From Candidatus Saccharimonadota bacterium (GTDB taxonomy: Bacteria > Patescibacteriota > Saccharimonadia > Saccharimonadales > Saccharimonadaceae), in assembly GCA_030528025.1 (NCBI GenBank), contig JAUMZP010000003.1, positions 37,178-101,177 on the forward strand: 64,000 bases of DNA, given 5' to 3'. The position numbers and the translations under genes were made by a program. The stretch's first letter is position 1, and each line of letters starts with the position of its first letter. Shown piece after piece: positions 19,285 through 26,832 of the stretch. The notes beneath the pieces were generated by a model, which was given only the letters and a program-made list of their open reading frames with translations, did no database searches and had not been told where the DNA came from.

Positions 19285-19785
19285 TCAAATATCCAAATGC
19301 TCCACTGGCTGCTCCAGGCTCTGTTGTAAATTTTGCACAGCGCGCTCTGGGATATACGCCGCGAGCTCATCGATCGTATCGACAACCTCCATTCGCCCCC
19401 ATTGTTTGACTGTCGCTGGATTGTCGTTGGTTTGCGTGCTACGCTGCGTGCCTGTAGACCAATAGTTCCAGTCGGCGTCATTGCGCTCATAGTACACATA
19501 ACGACCCTTTTGCGTAAGGTACACTCGTTGTTCGCGAAGAGCTGCTTTGTCCTTTGCTATTGCCCTGTATATCTTACGACCCATAAAAATCTTATGCTGA
19601 TACACGCCATCCTTGCCAACGCGCAGCTGTATTTCATGAAAGCCATCGTGTGTTGCTTGCTCCCGCTCAACTAACAAACGATAACCCGCCATCAGTGCTG
19701 CAGATAGACTCATACTAAGGCCAGGCAAAGTCCCTTCAATATAGCGTTCGTCGTTGTGCGAAAAATAGATTGTTTTATTGGTCAT
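19285..19785 (-). CDS. EXLDI-family protein
   Basis: This 166-residue soluble protein ends in E-H-L-D-I, matching the C-terminal E-x-L-D-I signature that names the EXLDI family. The N-terminal half has the recurrent features of that family: a TIYFSHNDERYIEG opening, then QLRVGKDGVYQHKIFMGRKI and RVYLTQKGRYVYYERN, a small antiparallel beta-rich fold. The function is unknown; members are reported next to regulators in actinobacteria and CPR. The promoter region (19800-19825) is rich in TATA palindromes such as TATACGTATA at 19810-19819, a possible operator. A GGGAGAAG site precedes the ATG. Confidence 0.75.
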   Translation of the reverse strand: MTNKTIYFSHNDERYIEGTLPGLSMSLSAALMAGYRLLVEREQATHDGFHEIQLRVGKDGVYQHKIFMGRKIYRAIAKDKAALREQRVYLTQKGRYVYYERNDADWNYWSTGTQRSTQTNDNPATVKQWGRMEVVDTIDELAAYIPERAVQNLQQSLEQPVEHLDI

Positions 19786-19809
19786 CGTACTTCTCCCTAT
19801 ATGTATAAC

Positions 19810-19819
19810 TATACGTATA
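19810..19819. promoter_or_regulatory. Possible operator upstream of the EXLDI gene
   Basis: TATACGTATA is a perfect palindrome inside a run of alternating TATA-like half-sites between the EXLDI ATG and its probable promoter. Function inferred only. Confidence 0.3.
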
Positions 19820-19981
19820 TAGTATCTATCTTCTATGGTGCTGTCAAGGTTGCCTGATAGTGCAGTGTGTTACCCATGTTATGTTGACATAAAATAGCGA
19901 TACTATCCAGAATATGCTACATTATCCGTCTGCTTATGCTACAATTACAAAAGCATACAAGAACATAATCTGGAGGTTTAT

Positions 19982-20731
19982 ATGCATACCGGTATTCGAC
20001 GAATGGGTCAGCGTAACTGTATTTATAGCGCGCTCCGCCAAGAATTAATGGACACGATGTTTCAGGACAAGGTTGGGTCATACGACTCTTCTCGCTACGA
20101 GGTTGATCTCAACAAGCAACACTTCGCCATAGTATCAGACATAGGCAAGGTAACGGCCAAGGCACACCTACTTGCATCTATCGCCGTCGAGCCACCAACT
20201 CTCATGTGGGGCTACGCGGATGAGCTTGCACAGTTTGGCAAAGCGGTCGAGCTCGCCCACAAGGTACGCGAGTATGGTCTGGAGCACAAAGAGAATGATC
20301 TCGTTAGCCCAGAAGTTAAATATACCTTCCTATCCGATATAGACCAGCAGCTTGTGATCGCCAGTGTCGCGCACGATATCGGCTTTGCTGCTATCACTAT
20401 CTTTGGCACGGATTATTACTACTACAGCTCACCGATTCGTGGTGGTCGCCGTGTGGTGCTTTTGCTTGAGAATATCTCTGAGCCCGTACCGCCCATTACA
20501 CTCGACTACTTCTACTCACGCCTGCCACGCTATTTGCAACAGGTGGATGACATTGCATGGTCGCTGGAGGGCTTTGTGGAACTGATGCCAGGTTGGAGTA
20601 TTGAGATGAACGACGATGATAACGGCATCCACCACGCCCGTGTCACCGATGATAATGGCACAAGTATCCGCGTCAGCTACCAATTCGATGAGTATGAGCG
20701 GCTAAAGCGGCTTGAGTTTAATCACGACTAA
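19982..20731 (+). CDS. DUF6882-like protein
   Basis: This is a 249-residue soluble protein. The segment KAHLLASIAVEPPTLMWGYA (about residues 58-77), followed by a helix with KVREYGLEH and then ASVAHDIGFAAITIFGT, resembles DUF6882-type proteins of unknown role. The C-terminal third (residues ~200-249) is acidic. GGAGG lies seven bases before the ATG. It is a single gene closed by a terminator. It may belong functionally with the EXLDI gene, which diverges from the same intergenic region, but nothing proves that. Confidence 0.6.
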   Translation: MHTGIRRMGQRNCIYSALRQELMDTMFQDKVGSYDSSRYEVDLNKQHFAIVSDIGKVTAKAHLLASIAVEPPTLMWGYADELAQFGKAVELAHKVREYGLEHKENDLVSPEVKYTFLSDIDQQLVIASVAHDIGFAAITIFGTDYYYYSSPIRGGRRVVLLLENISEPVPPITLDYFYSRLPRYLQQVDDIAWSLEGFVELMPGWSIEMNDDDNGIHHARVTDDNGTSIRVSYQFDEYERLKRLEFNHD

Positions 20732-20753
20732 TATTCGCTACCAGTGATATACC

Positions 20754-20786
20754 AAAAACCGCATTTGTATAATAATGCGGTTTTAT
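20754..20786 (+). terminator. Terminator after the DUF6882-like gene
   Basis: Arms AAAAACCGCATT and AATGCGGTTTT around TGTATAAT, followed by T-rich sequence. Confidence 0.8.
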
Positions 20787-20919
20787 TGTGTTTTTTACAT
20801 CAATACGACCTCTGTTGCTCTCTTATTGTACTGGTGTGTGCTCGCTTCAAGATATATAACCAGTGTTTGTAATTGACGCAATAATCCAGCATACTGGAGA
20901 GTACTAAAGGAGGACTGAC

Positions 20920-21909
20920 ATGACAAAACCAGACTATATTAGCCTAAAGAGTTGGGTTGTTGCTGGCCTGTTGAGTGTGACAGGGCTTGTGGCAGCAACA
21001 ACATTCCTGGCACCGAGCCAAGCGGCCGCGAGTAGCGATTTGCGCTCAGCTACTATAAGCCGCAAGAACTACAACGAGGCAATGAGCAGCATCGACCAGC
21101 AAATCAAGCAAGAAGAGAGTGACAGCAGCATTCGCCCAGAGTGCCGCACATACACGAAGACCCATAGCAAGCGTGCTGCAAAGGCCATCCTCATGATTCA
21201 CGGCATCAGTGGCTGCAGTAACGTTTACCAAAAGTTGGCAGATGAATTCTACAACCAAGGCTACAACGTCTACGTCCCACGCGTACCCAAGCATGGCTAC
21301 ACAGACAACAAACGCCATGGCGAGATCTCTACCAAAGACATTGCCGACTTCATGAAAACAAGTGCACAGCAAGTGAGCGGCCTGGGCGATGAGCTTGGTA
21401 TTGTTGGTCATTCTGGTGGTGGTGATATGGCGACGTGGCTTGCGCAGTATGGTAATGGCTTCTTTACGAATGTGCTACTGCTCGCCCCATTCTACGAGCC
21501 AGCAGCTAGCCAAGCCCCTAAGTGGCAACTACCCGTCTTGCGCACATTGTATGGCTATAACATTCTGCCAGATAAGTTTAGCCCAAGTGGCTTGTCATAC
21601 CGCGCACTCGGCAAGTATCTCATCGTCAAAGAGAACTTCAAGAAAAACCTTGCTGCACCGGGCCTCAAGCGCGTTGCGACAGTGACGAGTGAGAATGATG
21701 ACGCTGTCGATAACGGTTTGGCGGTAAGCATTCCGCAGCGCATGGCTCAAGCAAACAATGCATCATTCCAACACTACAACCTGCCAAAGCGACTCAACAT
21801 CGGTCACAATATGGTTGGGTCAACTGATGGTGGTATGGCTACCTATCACCAGGCAGTCTACGCGCAGTACCTCAACCTCTATGAGGGTCGCCAAACTGCC
21901 GAAATCTAG
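20920..21909 (+). CDS. Secreted alpha/beta hydrolase (paralogue 1)
   Basis: The 329-residue protein has a signal peptide or anchor (hydrophobic residues ~13-33, SQAAASS afterwards). An alpha/beta-hydrolase fold follows, with the oxyanion segment ILMIHGISGCSNVYQ, the nucleophile elbow VGHSGGGDMATWLAQ (Ser in G-H-S-G-G) and a C-terminal IGHNMVGS that supplies the histidine. ENDDAVD is the likely acid region. The family includes esterases and lipases such as carboxylesterase Est30-like enzymes; the substrate is unknown. It is about 60% similar by eye to 24474-25469, in inverted orientation. GGAGG precedes the ATG and a strong terminator follows. Confidence 0.82.
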   Translation: MTKPDYISLKSWVVAGLLSVTGLVAATTFLAPSQAAASSDLRSATISRKNYNEAMSSIDQQIKQEESDSSIRPECRTYTKTHSKRAAKAILMIHGISGCSNVYQKLADEFYNQGYNVYVPRVPKHGYTDNKRHGEISTKDIADFMKTSAQQVSGLGDELGIVGHSGGGDMATWLAQYGNGFFTNVLLLAPFYEPAASQAPKWQLPVLRTLYGYNILPDKFSPSGLSYRALGKYLIVKENFKKNLAAPGLKRVATVTSENDDAVDNGLAVSIPQRMAQANNASFQHYNLPKRLNIGHNMVGSTDGGMATYHQAVYAQYLNLYEGRQTAEI

Positions 21910-21930
21910 CTGGCTCTAGCCACCCATAAT

Positions 21931-21966
21931 AAAATACTGCAGCTCAGTCAGCTGCAGTATTTTTAT
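21931..21966 (+). terminator. Terminator after alpha/beta hydrolase 1
   Basis: A 14-bp stem, AAAATACTGCAGCT with AGCTGCAGTATTTT, around CAGTC and followed by T-rich sequence. Confidence 0.85.
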
Positions 21967-22155
21967 TATATTTTTGAGAATGCGAGCTTCAAATTTCTTA
22001 GCTACCTTCTCCCCTATTGTTTCTATTACAATAGACTATTGATTGGCCATTCTGCTGAGGGTATCATGTGCGAAATTAAATACTCTCTTAGTACAATCAA
22101 GGGGAGTGTAAGGAGAAAACTTCAGGAAGAACAGAGAAGTTTAATATCGCAGACT

Positions 22156-22707
22156 CTACCGCTGCTCGGCAATCAGCTCACGCTTCAGCCGGCATAAGCC
22201 ACGCCAGCACCGCACGCAAAGATACCCATCAAAGAGCGCAACGAGTACTAGCCCATAAAACTCAGGCTGCTGCAAAACAGCTGGCGATTGTACGAGTTTG
22301 TATCCGATATAGGCAAACAGCAGTACAACAAGCATCATCAGCAGCCCCATACGCTGCTTGCTAATGCGCTTCACCATTGCCAGGCGAGACTCGTTATCGC
22401 TAAAGATATCGTCTTCTTCGGCTTCACTGCTCGGCCTGCGAAACACATGGAAGCCATTGGCCGATGCAACATACTCCCAGCCATAGTCGGCATAGAGCTG
22501 CTGATACTGTGTGTTTTCTCTGTGCCAGGTGAGATCCTGAAAGTCGATTTTGTACGTATACTGCGCCGCCGGGCATGGCTCAAATATATAAAAGAACGGG
22601 ACAATAAAGCGTTTGAGGGCATATCCCTGCCGACGCTACTCAGCAAAAAACGCCTCCTCCTCCCCATACTCGGGCAACATGTAGTAGCGACACATGATTC
22701 GTGACAT
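22156..22707 (-). pseudogene. DUF2812 membrane protein interrupted by one amber codon
   Basis: From the ATG at 22705-22707 the frame reads MSRIMCRYYMLPEYGEEEAF, then FAE, TAG at 22636-22638, RRQGYALKRFIVPFFYIFEP and on without a break to 22156. The whole would be 183 codons with one internal stop. Residue patterns (QGYALKRF, YTYKIDFQD, YGWEYVASANGFHVFRR, DNESRLAMVKRI) and two C-terminal transmembrane segments match DUF2812. CAG to TAG would restore Gln. DUF2812 genes usually follow a PadR regulator, exactly as here, and the PadR stop is four bases away. The downstream 96-codon part could still be translated alone from an internal start. Confidence 0.8.
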
Positions 22708-22711
22708 TCAG

Positions 22712-23029
22712 TTATTTCCTTCCTTTGCTATTGTTATACAGCCGCTCGATCCGCTGCAGCTCACAGGCCAATATCTCTTGGCCAAGTGGTGTTATGTGGT
22801 AGATTTTGCGCTTGTCCTCTTCTCGTACGAAGCGAATTATACCGTCCTTCTCCATCTTGGCGAGCGTGCCATACATTGTGCCAGGGCTAATCTGCACCTG
22901 GCCGTCTGTCATATGTTTGACACGCTGACCAATCGTATAGCCATGCATCTCCGCCTGCAAACAAAATAGGATGTAGAACCCTGTCTCGGTCATCGGTGAG
23001 TAGATTCTTCGTAGTTTTGCTTGGATCAT
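22712..23029 (-). CDS. PadR-family transcriptional regulator
   Basis: This is a 105-residue winged-helix protein with FYILFCLQAEMHGYTIGQRV, the helix-turn-helix and wing region ISPGTMYGTLAKMEKDGII and YHITPLGQEIL, all typical of PadR. PadR proteins repress nearby transporters, detoxifying enzymes or membrane proteins in response to small molecules. It has its own TATAAT box and a GAGGGAAG ribosome site in the gap after the CPBP gene. It is followed four bases later by the DUF2812 gene, which it probably controls together with itself. Confidence 0.9.
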   Translation of the reverse strand: MIQAKLRRIYSPMTETGFYILFCLQAEMHGYTIGQRVKHMTDGQVQISPGTMYGTLAKMEKDGIIRFVREEDKRKIYHITPLGQEILACELQRIERLYNNSKGRK

Positions 23030-23062
23030 GCACGCTTCCCTCAGGGATATATTATACTCTGT

Positions 23063-23761
23063 CTAGCTGTGAGTTGCGAGCACAAGAAGTATCGTTGCGA
23101 GGCTATTCTGGAGGAGGTGTACACCCATTGAAGCATAGAGGCTCTTCTTTTGCTCATAGGCTCGGCACAGGAAGAACGCCAGTGGCAAATAGCTAATAAT
23201 CGCCAGACCATTCTTGATTCCTCCTGTGAGTATGTATGGTGCCACGTGTACAAGTGCAAAGAGTACCATTGATGCTGCGTAAGCAAGAACACGAGATTTT
23301 TGCAATAAGCGAGCAAAGATAACTCCCCGAAAGACAACTTCCTCAACGATCGGCCCAAATACCACCGCCATAAACACCGCATACCATAGCGCTCCACCAA
23401 AGAGGCCAACAAGCGCCGTTTGGTTTTGGTTAGTCACCTGCAGCGCGGCAAGCAGGAGTGCTACCGGCATCGTTGCAAGATATGCAAAGAGAAAATACTT
23501 GATGACAAACCAGCTATTCTTGCCTGGTGCTTGCCGTGCAGTGCGCCATGCAGCAGCAAGTTCAGCTCGTTTCTTCATTACAATATAGCCAAGCAGAAGC
23601 ACACTTGCTACAGCATTGATGATGAGCCCAAGCACACTTGTCGATGATATAGAGGCAAATCGCTCCAGCACATACGACAATGCTGTCATACCCACCATGT
23701 AGCCAGCAAAGTATGCCAGCAGAATTTTTACGTCATCCCGTCGTTTCGTTGTCTTATCCAT
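23063..23761 (-). CDS. CPBP-family intramembrane protease (copy 1)
   Basis: This 232-residue protein has about six transmembrane segments. The CPBP/Abi signature E-E-x-x-x-R is present in PIVEEVVFRGVIFARLL (about residue 140), and a later HVAPYI plus SMGVHLLQN supply the conserved histidines. Members are glutamic-type membrane proteases of the Rce1 family, involved in peptide processing, bacteriocin self-immunity or signalling. It is the first gene of a CPBP-PadR-DUF2812 run on the minus strand. AAAGGA precedes the ATG. A second, unlinked CPBP gene lies at 39867-40610. Confidence 0.87.
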   Translation of the reverse strand: MDKTTKRRDDVKILLAYFAGYMVGMTALSYVLERFASISSTSVLGLIINAVASVLLLGYIVMKKRAELAAAWRTARQAPGKNSWFVIKYFLFAYLATMPVALLLAALQVTNQNQTALVGLFGGALWYAVFMAVVFGPIVEEVVFRGVIFARLLQKSRVLAYAASMVLFALVHVAPYILTGGIKNGLAIISYLPLAFFLCRAYEQKKSLYASMGVHLLQNSLATILLVLATHS

Positions 23762-23796
23762 TAACTATCCTTTCTCGATTAGTACATCGAAGTCAT

Positions 23797-23835
23797 ATGT
23801 ATCGTAGTGCGATATATCGTATATTCTTATTGTAT
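23797..23835. promoter_or_regulatory. Promoter and possible operator of the CPBP-PadR operon
   Basis: CGATATATCG (23810-23819) is a perfect 10-bp palindrome flanked by TATCGTA and ATCGTATA. A TACAAT-like -10 box (ATACAATA, minus strand) lies close by at about 23828-23835. A binding site for the adjacent PadR protein is conceivable; not proven. Confidence 0.3.
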
Positions 23836-23896
23836 ACCGTAGCTCGATATAATGTCAATAGTATGTTCTTTTATATGACGGAATAGTCTTGATATG

Positions 23897-23930
23897 CAAA
23901 AACCAGCAGTGTGTTCTGCTGGTTTTTGTA
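23897..23930. terminator. Bidirectional terminator upstream of the CPBP operon
   Basis: Arms CAAAAACCAGCAG and CTGCTGGTTTTTG around TGTGTT; T-runs on both strands. It ends the minus-strand HXXEE transcript. Confidence 0.85.
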
Positions 23931-23958
23931 ACTTACTTATCGGCTGCGCTCGTTATTC

Positions 23959-24474
23959 CTATAGATGCTTCATGCGCCACCGCTCAATCGCCTGCGACCG
24001 GCTCAGCATAAATGATAGATTGCCAATCAGTAGCAAGCCAGCGACAGGCGTCAGTATCAACGACATGCCGATCACCTGTGGCGCAGCAACAAAGCTATAG
24101 GCTATGCAGACACCATTACCAAGCAGTGTAGCAAGCGCCGTGACGCTACCAGGCGTCCAGCTTCGATACTTCGCTGCATCAACGAGATGCCCAACCAAGT
24201 GCAGCATATTTGCAAGAATAACTGCACATACCAGCGCAAGTGAGTGCAGGGCGATTGCGCCGCCAAGCAGAGCCAGTGCAACAATCGACTCTTCAAGAAT
24301 GATGATGGCGACTGTCTCTGTTGATGGGTATGCTGTGCGATTCGATATAATCATCTGCCCAGCAAATGCCGGATCATGCTCATGACGCCGAATCCACGGC
24401 ACAAACCGAGCAATCTCCTCCAGCTCATGAATAATAAATAAGCCAAAACCAGCAAAGGCTACTAGCACCTCCAT
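23959..24474 (-). CDS. HXXEE-domain membrane protein
   Basis: This 171-residue protein has about five transmembrane segments. The name-giving motif H-E-L-E-E occurs at residues ~16-20 (FIIHELEEIARF). A second conserved spot is NMLHLVGHLVDAAKY, with two histidines in a membrane helix. The family's biochemistry is unknown; the paired His and Glu residues could bind metal. Its ATG overlaps the stop of the alpha/beta hydrolase gene (TAATG), so the two are translationally coupled and may act together at the membrane. Confidence 0.82.
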   Translation of the reverse strand: MEVLVAFAGFGLFIIHELEEIARFVPWIRRHEHDPAFAGQMIISNRTAYPSTETVAIIILEESIVALALLGGAIALHSLALVCAVILANMLHLVGHLVDAAKYRSWTPGSVTALATLLGNGVCIAYSFVAAPQVIGMSLILTPVAGLLLIGNLSFMLSRSQAIERWRMKHL

Positions 24475-25469
24475 TATTGCCTCCCTTCGTATGTATTAAG
24501 ATATGTTCGGAAAACCTCCTCACTATGAGCGCTCACCCCCGGCGAAGCGCGCCGTGTCATGTCGTGGCCAATATTCATGCTGGCAGGGAATTTTTTGTAT
24601 TGGAAGGAAGCATTATTGTTGGTTGCCATTTTTTGCGGGATGTCGTGCGCGAGGTCTGGGTCGATATCGTGATCCCCTTCACTCACGACCACACCAACAT
24701 GCTTGAGACCTGGTGCAGCAAGATTGGCTTTGTAGTTTTCTTTGAGCGTTACATACTTTGCTAGAGTGCGATACGACAAGCCATTCACCTCATCATTACC
24801 ACTGTAGCGGTCTGGTAAGATATTATTGCCGTAGAGGTTGCGCATGAGCGGGATCTGCCACTTGGGGGCCTGGCTAGCCGATGGTTCATAAAATGGCGCA
24901 ATGAGAAGCACCCGCGAGAAGAGTCCATTACCATACTGCGCAAGCCACGTTGCCATATTGCCACCGCCAGAGTGGCCCGCCACCCCAACTTCCTCACCAA
25001 GGCCGCTGACCTGGCGAGCACTCGTGGTCATATAATTGACCATGTCACTAAAGGAGATCTGGCTATGGCGCTTCTTGCTGGCATAGCCATGCTGTGGCAC
25101 GCGCGGCGCGTAAACGTTATAGCCCTGCTCGTAGAATACATTGGCAATATCTGCCATATCACTAGTGCAGCCACTGATGCCGTGGATAAGTAAGATAGCT
25201 TTAGCTGTTTTCTTGCCATGTGTCTTGGCAAACGAGCGGCATTCATTGCGCAGACCAGCCTCTGCTGTATCCTGGGTAATTTGCTGGTTGATAGCCGCCA
25301 TCGAGCCATCATAATCCAGTCGTTTGATGTCTGCTGTGCGTAGTTCTGCCTTTTGAGCGGGCCACAAGAAGGCAGTTGCAATGGCAACCGCACTGACCGC
25401 AACGATGCCGCCAATAAGTGTAGCGATTACTTTTATAATTCCGGCTTGGGGTGAGGGAGAATCTTTCAT
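24474..25469 (-). CDS. Secreted alpha/beta hydrolase (paralogue 2)
   Basis: This 331-residue paralogue of 20920-21909 has the same layout. An N-terminal membrane segment (about residues 10-32) is followed by AILLIHGISGCTSDMAD, the nucleophile elbow VAGHSGGGNMATWLAQ and, near the end, NIGHDMTRR with the catalytic histidine. Acid candidates lie in SEGDHDIDPD. Twenty-six consecutive bases around the elbow are identical in the two genes, indicating fairly recent duplication. It is coupled to the HXXEE gene. A lipase, esterase or acyltransferase acting outside the membrane is likely. Confidence 0.82.
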   Translation of the reverse strand: MKDSPSPQAGIIKVIATLIGGIVAVSAVAIATAFLWPAQKAELRTADIKRLDYDGSMAAINQQITQDTAEAGLRNECRSFAKTHGKKTAKAILLIHGISGCTSDMADIANVFYEQGYNVYAPRVPQHGYASKKRHSQISFSDMVNYMTTSARQVSGLGEEVGVAGHSGGGNMATWLAQYGNGLFSRVLLIAPFYEPSASQAPKWQIPLMRNLYGNNILPDRYSGNDEVNGLSYRTLAKYVTLKENYKANLAAPGLKHVGVVVSEGDHDIDPDLAHDIPQKMATNNNASFQYKKFPASMNIGHDMTRRASPGVSAHSEEVFRTYLNTYEGRQ

Positions 25470-25500
25470 ACGCTATAGTATGGCGAATAGTTGCCAATAT

Positions 25501-25534
25501 AGCAAGACCACCCTGCTGAGAGAGTGGTCTTGCT
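25501..25534. terminator. Hairpin between hydrolase 2 and the aquaporin gene
   Basis: An 11-bp perfect stem (AGCAAGACCAC with GTGGTCTTGCT) and a 12-base loop. No proper T-run follows, so termination for the minus-strand aquaporin transcript is likely but not certain. Confidence 0.5.
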
Positions 25535-25554
25535 CGCAATCTGATGCCTGTTGC

Positions 25555-26451
25555 CTATGATTCTGCTTTGCGGCCCGCCACTAGCAGATAGAGGTTGCCA
25601 CCAAGCGCAGCACCGATCAAGGTACCAGCAATCACCTCAAGGCTCAAGCGGCTATAGCCAGTTTCGCCACGGCTTGCTTGTGCGCCAGTAAAGCTACTGT
25701 CTGGTGCCTCTGTTGCAGCGATAGCCACTGCTGGGTTGAGTGTTGCACTCTTTGCACGCAATTCGTGTGGCAAGTGTTTGATATCTTGGACTGACGATGT
25801 GTCCACCGAAGCCTGCACCTGAGTCAGCAAGCCACCAGCCACGATAGCGGCAGCGGCTAAAGATAGACCGATCCCCACTGCCTGGCCTGTTTGCTTGAGC
25901 TCGGCCGCGCGCGATACGGCAGCCGCAATACCAAACATCAGCACTGCTGCGCCGACGAGCTCAACACCAAAGACCGCCCAGCTAAAGGTAGTAAAGTGCT
26001 CAAAGCTGAGCTTGAAAGCGCTCCCGCTTAAGCCGTTCAGTACAACGACAGCGAGTGCCCCACCAAGCAGCTGGGCGATCCAGTAGAATGGTACCAACGC
26101 TGTCTTGAGCTTGCGCATTGTCCAGAGGCCAAAGGTGACCGCTGGGTTGATATGTGCGCCAGACACTGCACCCACCGCCACAGCAATCACAAGCAGTGTG
26201 AGGCCAAGGTAGAGTGGTGCAAATTGAGTTGCCGCACCAATTGCGGCAATGGTGAGCATAAATGTACCAAGCAGCTCAGCAAAAATAACGTTGAGTAAAT
26301 TGCTTGGTAGAGCTGGCTCGCGTCGCTTATGAACAACAGTCTTGGTGGCTGATGTGGTCGATGCAGCCTTTACGGTTGGTACAGCCTGAGGCTGGGAGGC
26401 CGAGTCTTTCGCGGCCGATTTTTTGGTCGAAACGGCTTTTTTGGTAGCCAT
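25555..26451 (-). CDS. Aquaporin/MIP-family channel with a Lys/Ala-rich N-terminal tail
   Basis: This is a six-helix water or small-solute channel. Both half-helix motifs are visible: SGAHINPAVTFGLWT in the first half and ATLNPAVAIAA in the second. The first 45 or so residues form a hydrophilic Lys/Ala/Thr/Ser tail not normal for the family. A loop of about 30 residues before the second NPA box (DTSSVQDIKHLPHEL) is also extra. The start MATKKAVST was chosen because GGAGGG lies six bases upstream. The permeant, water or glycerol, cannot be told from sequence. Confidence 0.88.
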   Translation of the reverse strand: MATKKAVSTKKSAAKDSASQPQAVPTVKAASTTSATKTVVHKRREPALPSNLLNVIFAELLGTFMLTIAAIGAATQFAPLYLGLTLLVIAVAVGAVSGAHINPAVTFGLWTMRKLKTALVPFYWIAQLLGGALAVVVLNGLSGSAFKLSFEHFTTFSWAVFGVELVGAAVLMFGIAAAVSRAAELKQTGQAVGIGLSLAAAAIVAGGLLTQVQASVDTSSVQDIKHLPHELRAKSATLNPAVAIAATEAPDSSFTGAQASRGETGYSRLSLEVIAGTLIGAALGGNLYLLVAGRKAES

Positions 26452-26544
26452 ACGTCCCTCCTTCACTAGTTGATACTACGCCTTTAGTATATCACATCAC
26501 CCTGTTCATCGGCGATATCAGATGTCGATTACGTCAAATAATGC

Positions 26545-26550
26545 TATACT
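26545..26550 (+). promoter_or_regulatory. -10 box for the small membrane protein-pheS operon
   Basis: TGC-TATACT six bases before the ATG at 26557. Confidence 0.55.
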
Positions 26551-26556
26551 AAAGAC

Positions 26557-26820
26557 ATGGGACAATATATGAAACAAGATCAAACGCGCAGTGAGCTGCA
26601 AGAGCGTATCGCGGCCGATCTCCGCGCTAAAGCAGCTGCCAGCAGTCACACTGGTGATGGCACCGCACCAACAGGCGGTGAGACCGGCGTCGAGCAATCC
26701 GAATATCTCAAAGGTACCAAGCAAACAACCACACTAGCTGGGGTGTGGCTGGTTGTTGGTTTTCTTGCACTGCTTACCTTTGGCTTTTTTGTTGCACTAA
26801 CTATCAATGGACAACAATAA
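26557..26820 (+). CDS. Small membrane protein upstream of pheS
   Basis: This 87-residue protein has a charged helical N-terminal half (DQTRSELQERIAADLRAKAA), a flexible Gly/Thr-rich middle and one C-terminal transmembrane segment (about residues 62-83). No family is recognised. TATACT lies six bases before the ATG without a ribosome site, so it is the leaderless first gene. pheS starts 13 bases after its stop with its own GGAG, so it may chiefly serve to lead transcription into pheS. Confidence 0.65.
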   Translation: MGQYMKQDQTRSELQERIAADLRAKAAASSHTGDGTAPTGGETGVEQSEYLKGTKQTTTLAGVWLVVGFLALLTFGFFVALTINGQQ

Positions 26821-26832
26821 CGGAGTGGCAGT

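Noticed and set aside
22064..22200. 44-codon plus-strand frame starting MCEIKYSL
   Set aside because: No ribosome site and it runs into the DUF2812 gene on the other strand.
20920..25469. Composite transposon bounded by the two hydrolases
   Set aside because: The repeats are genes with normal divergence; no transposase, terminal inverted repeats or target duplications seen.
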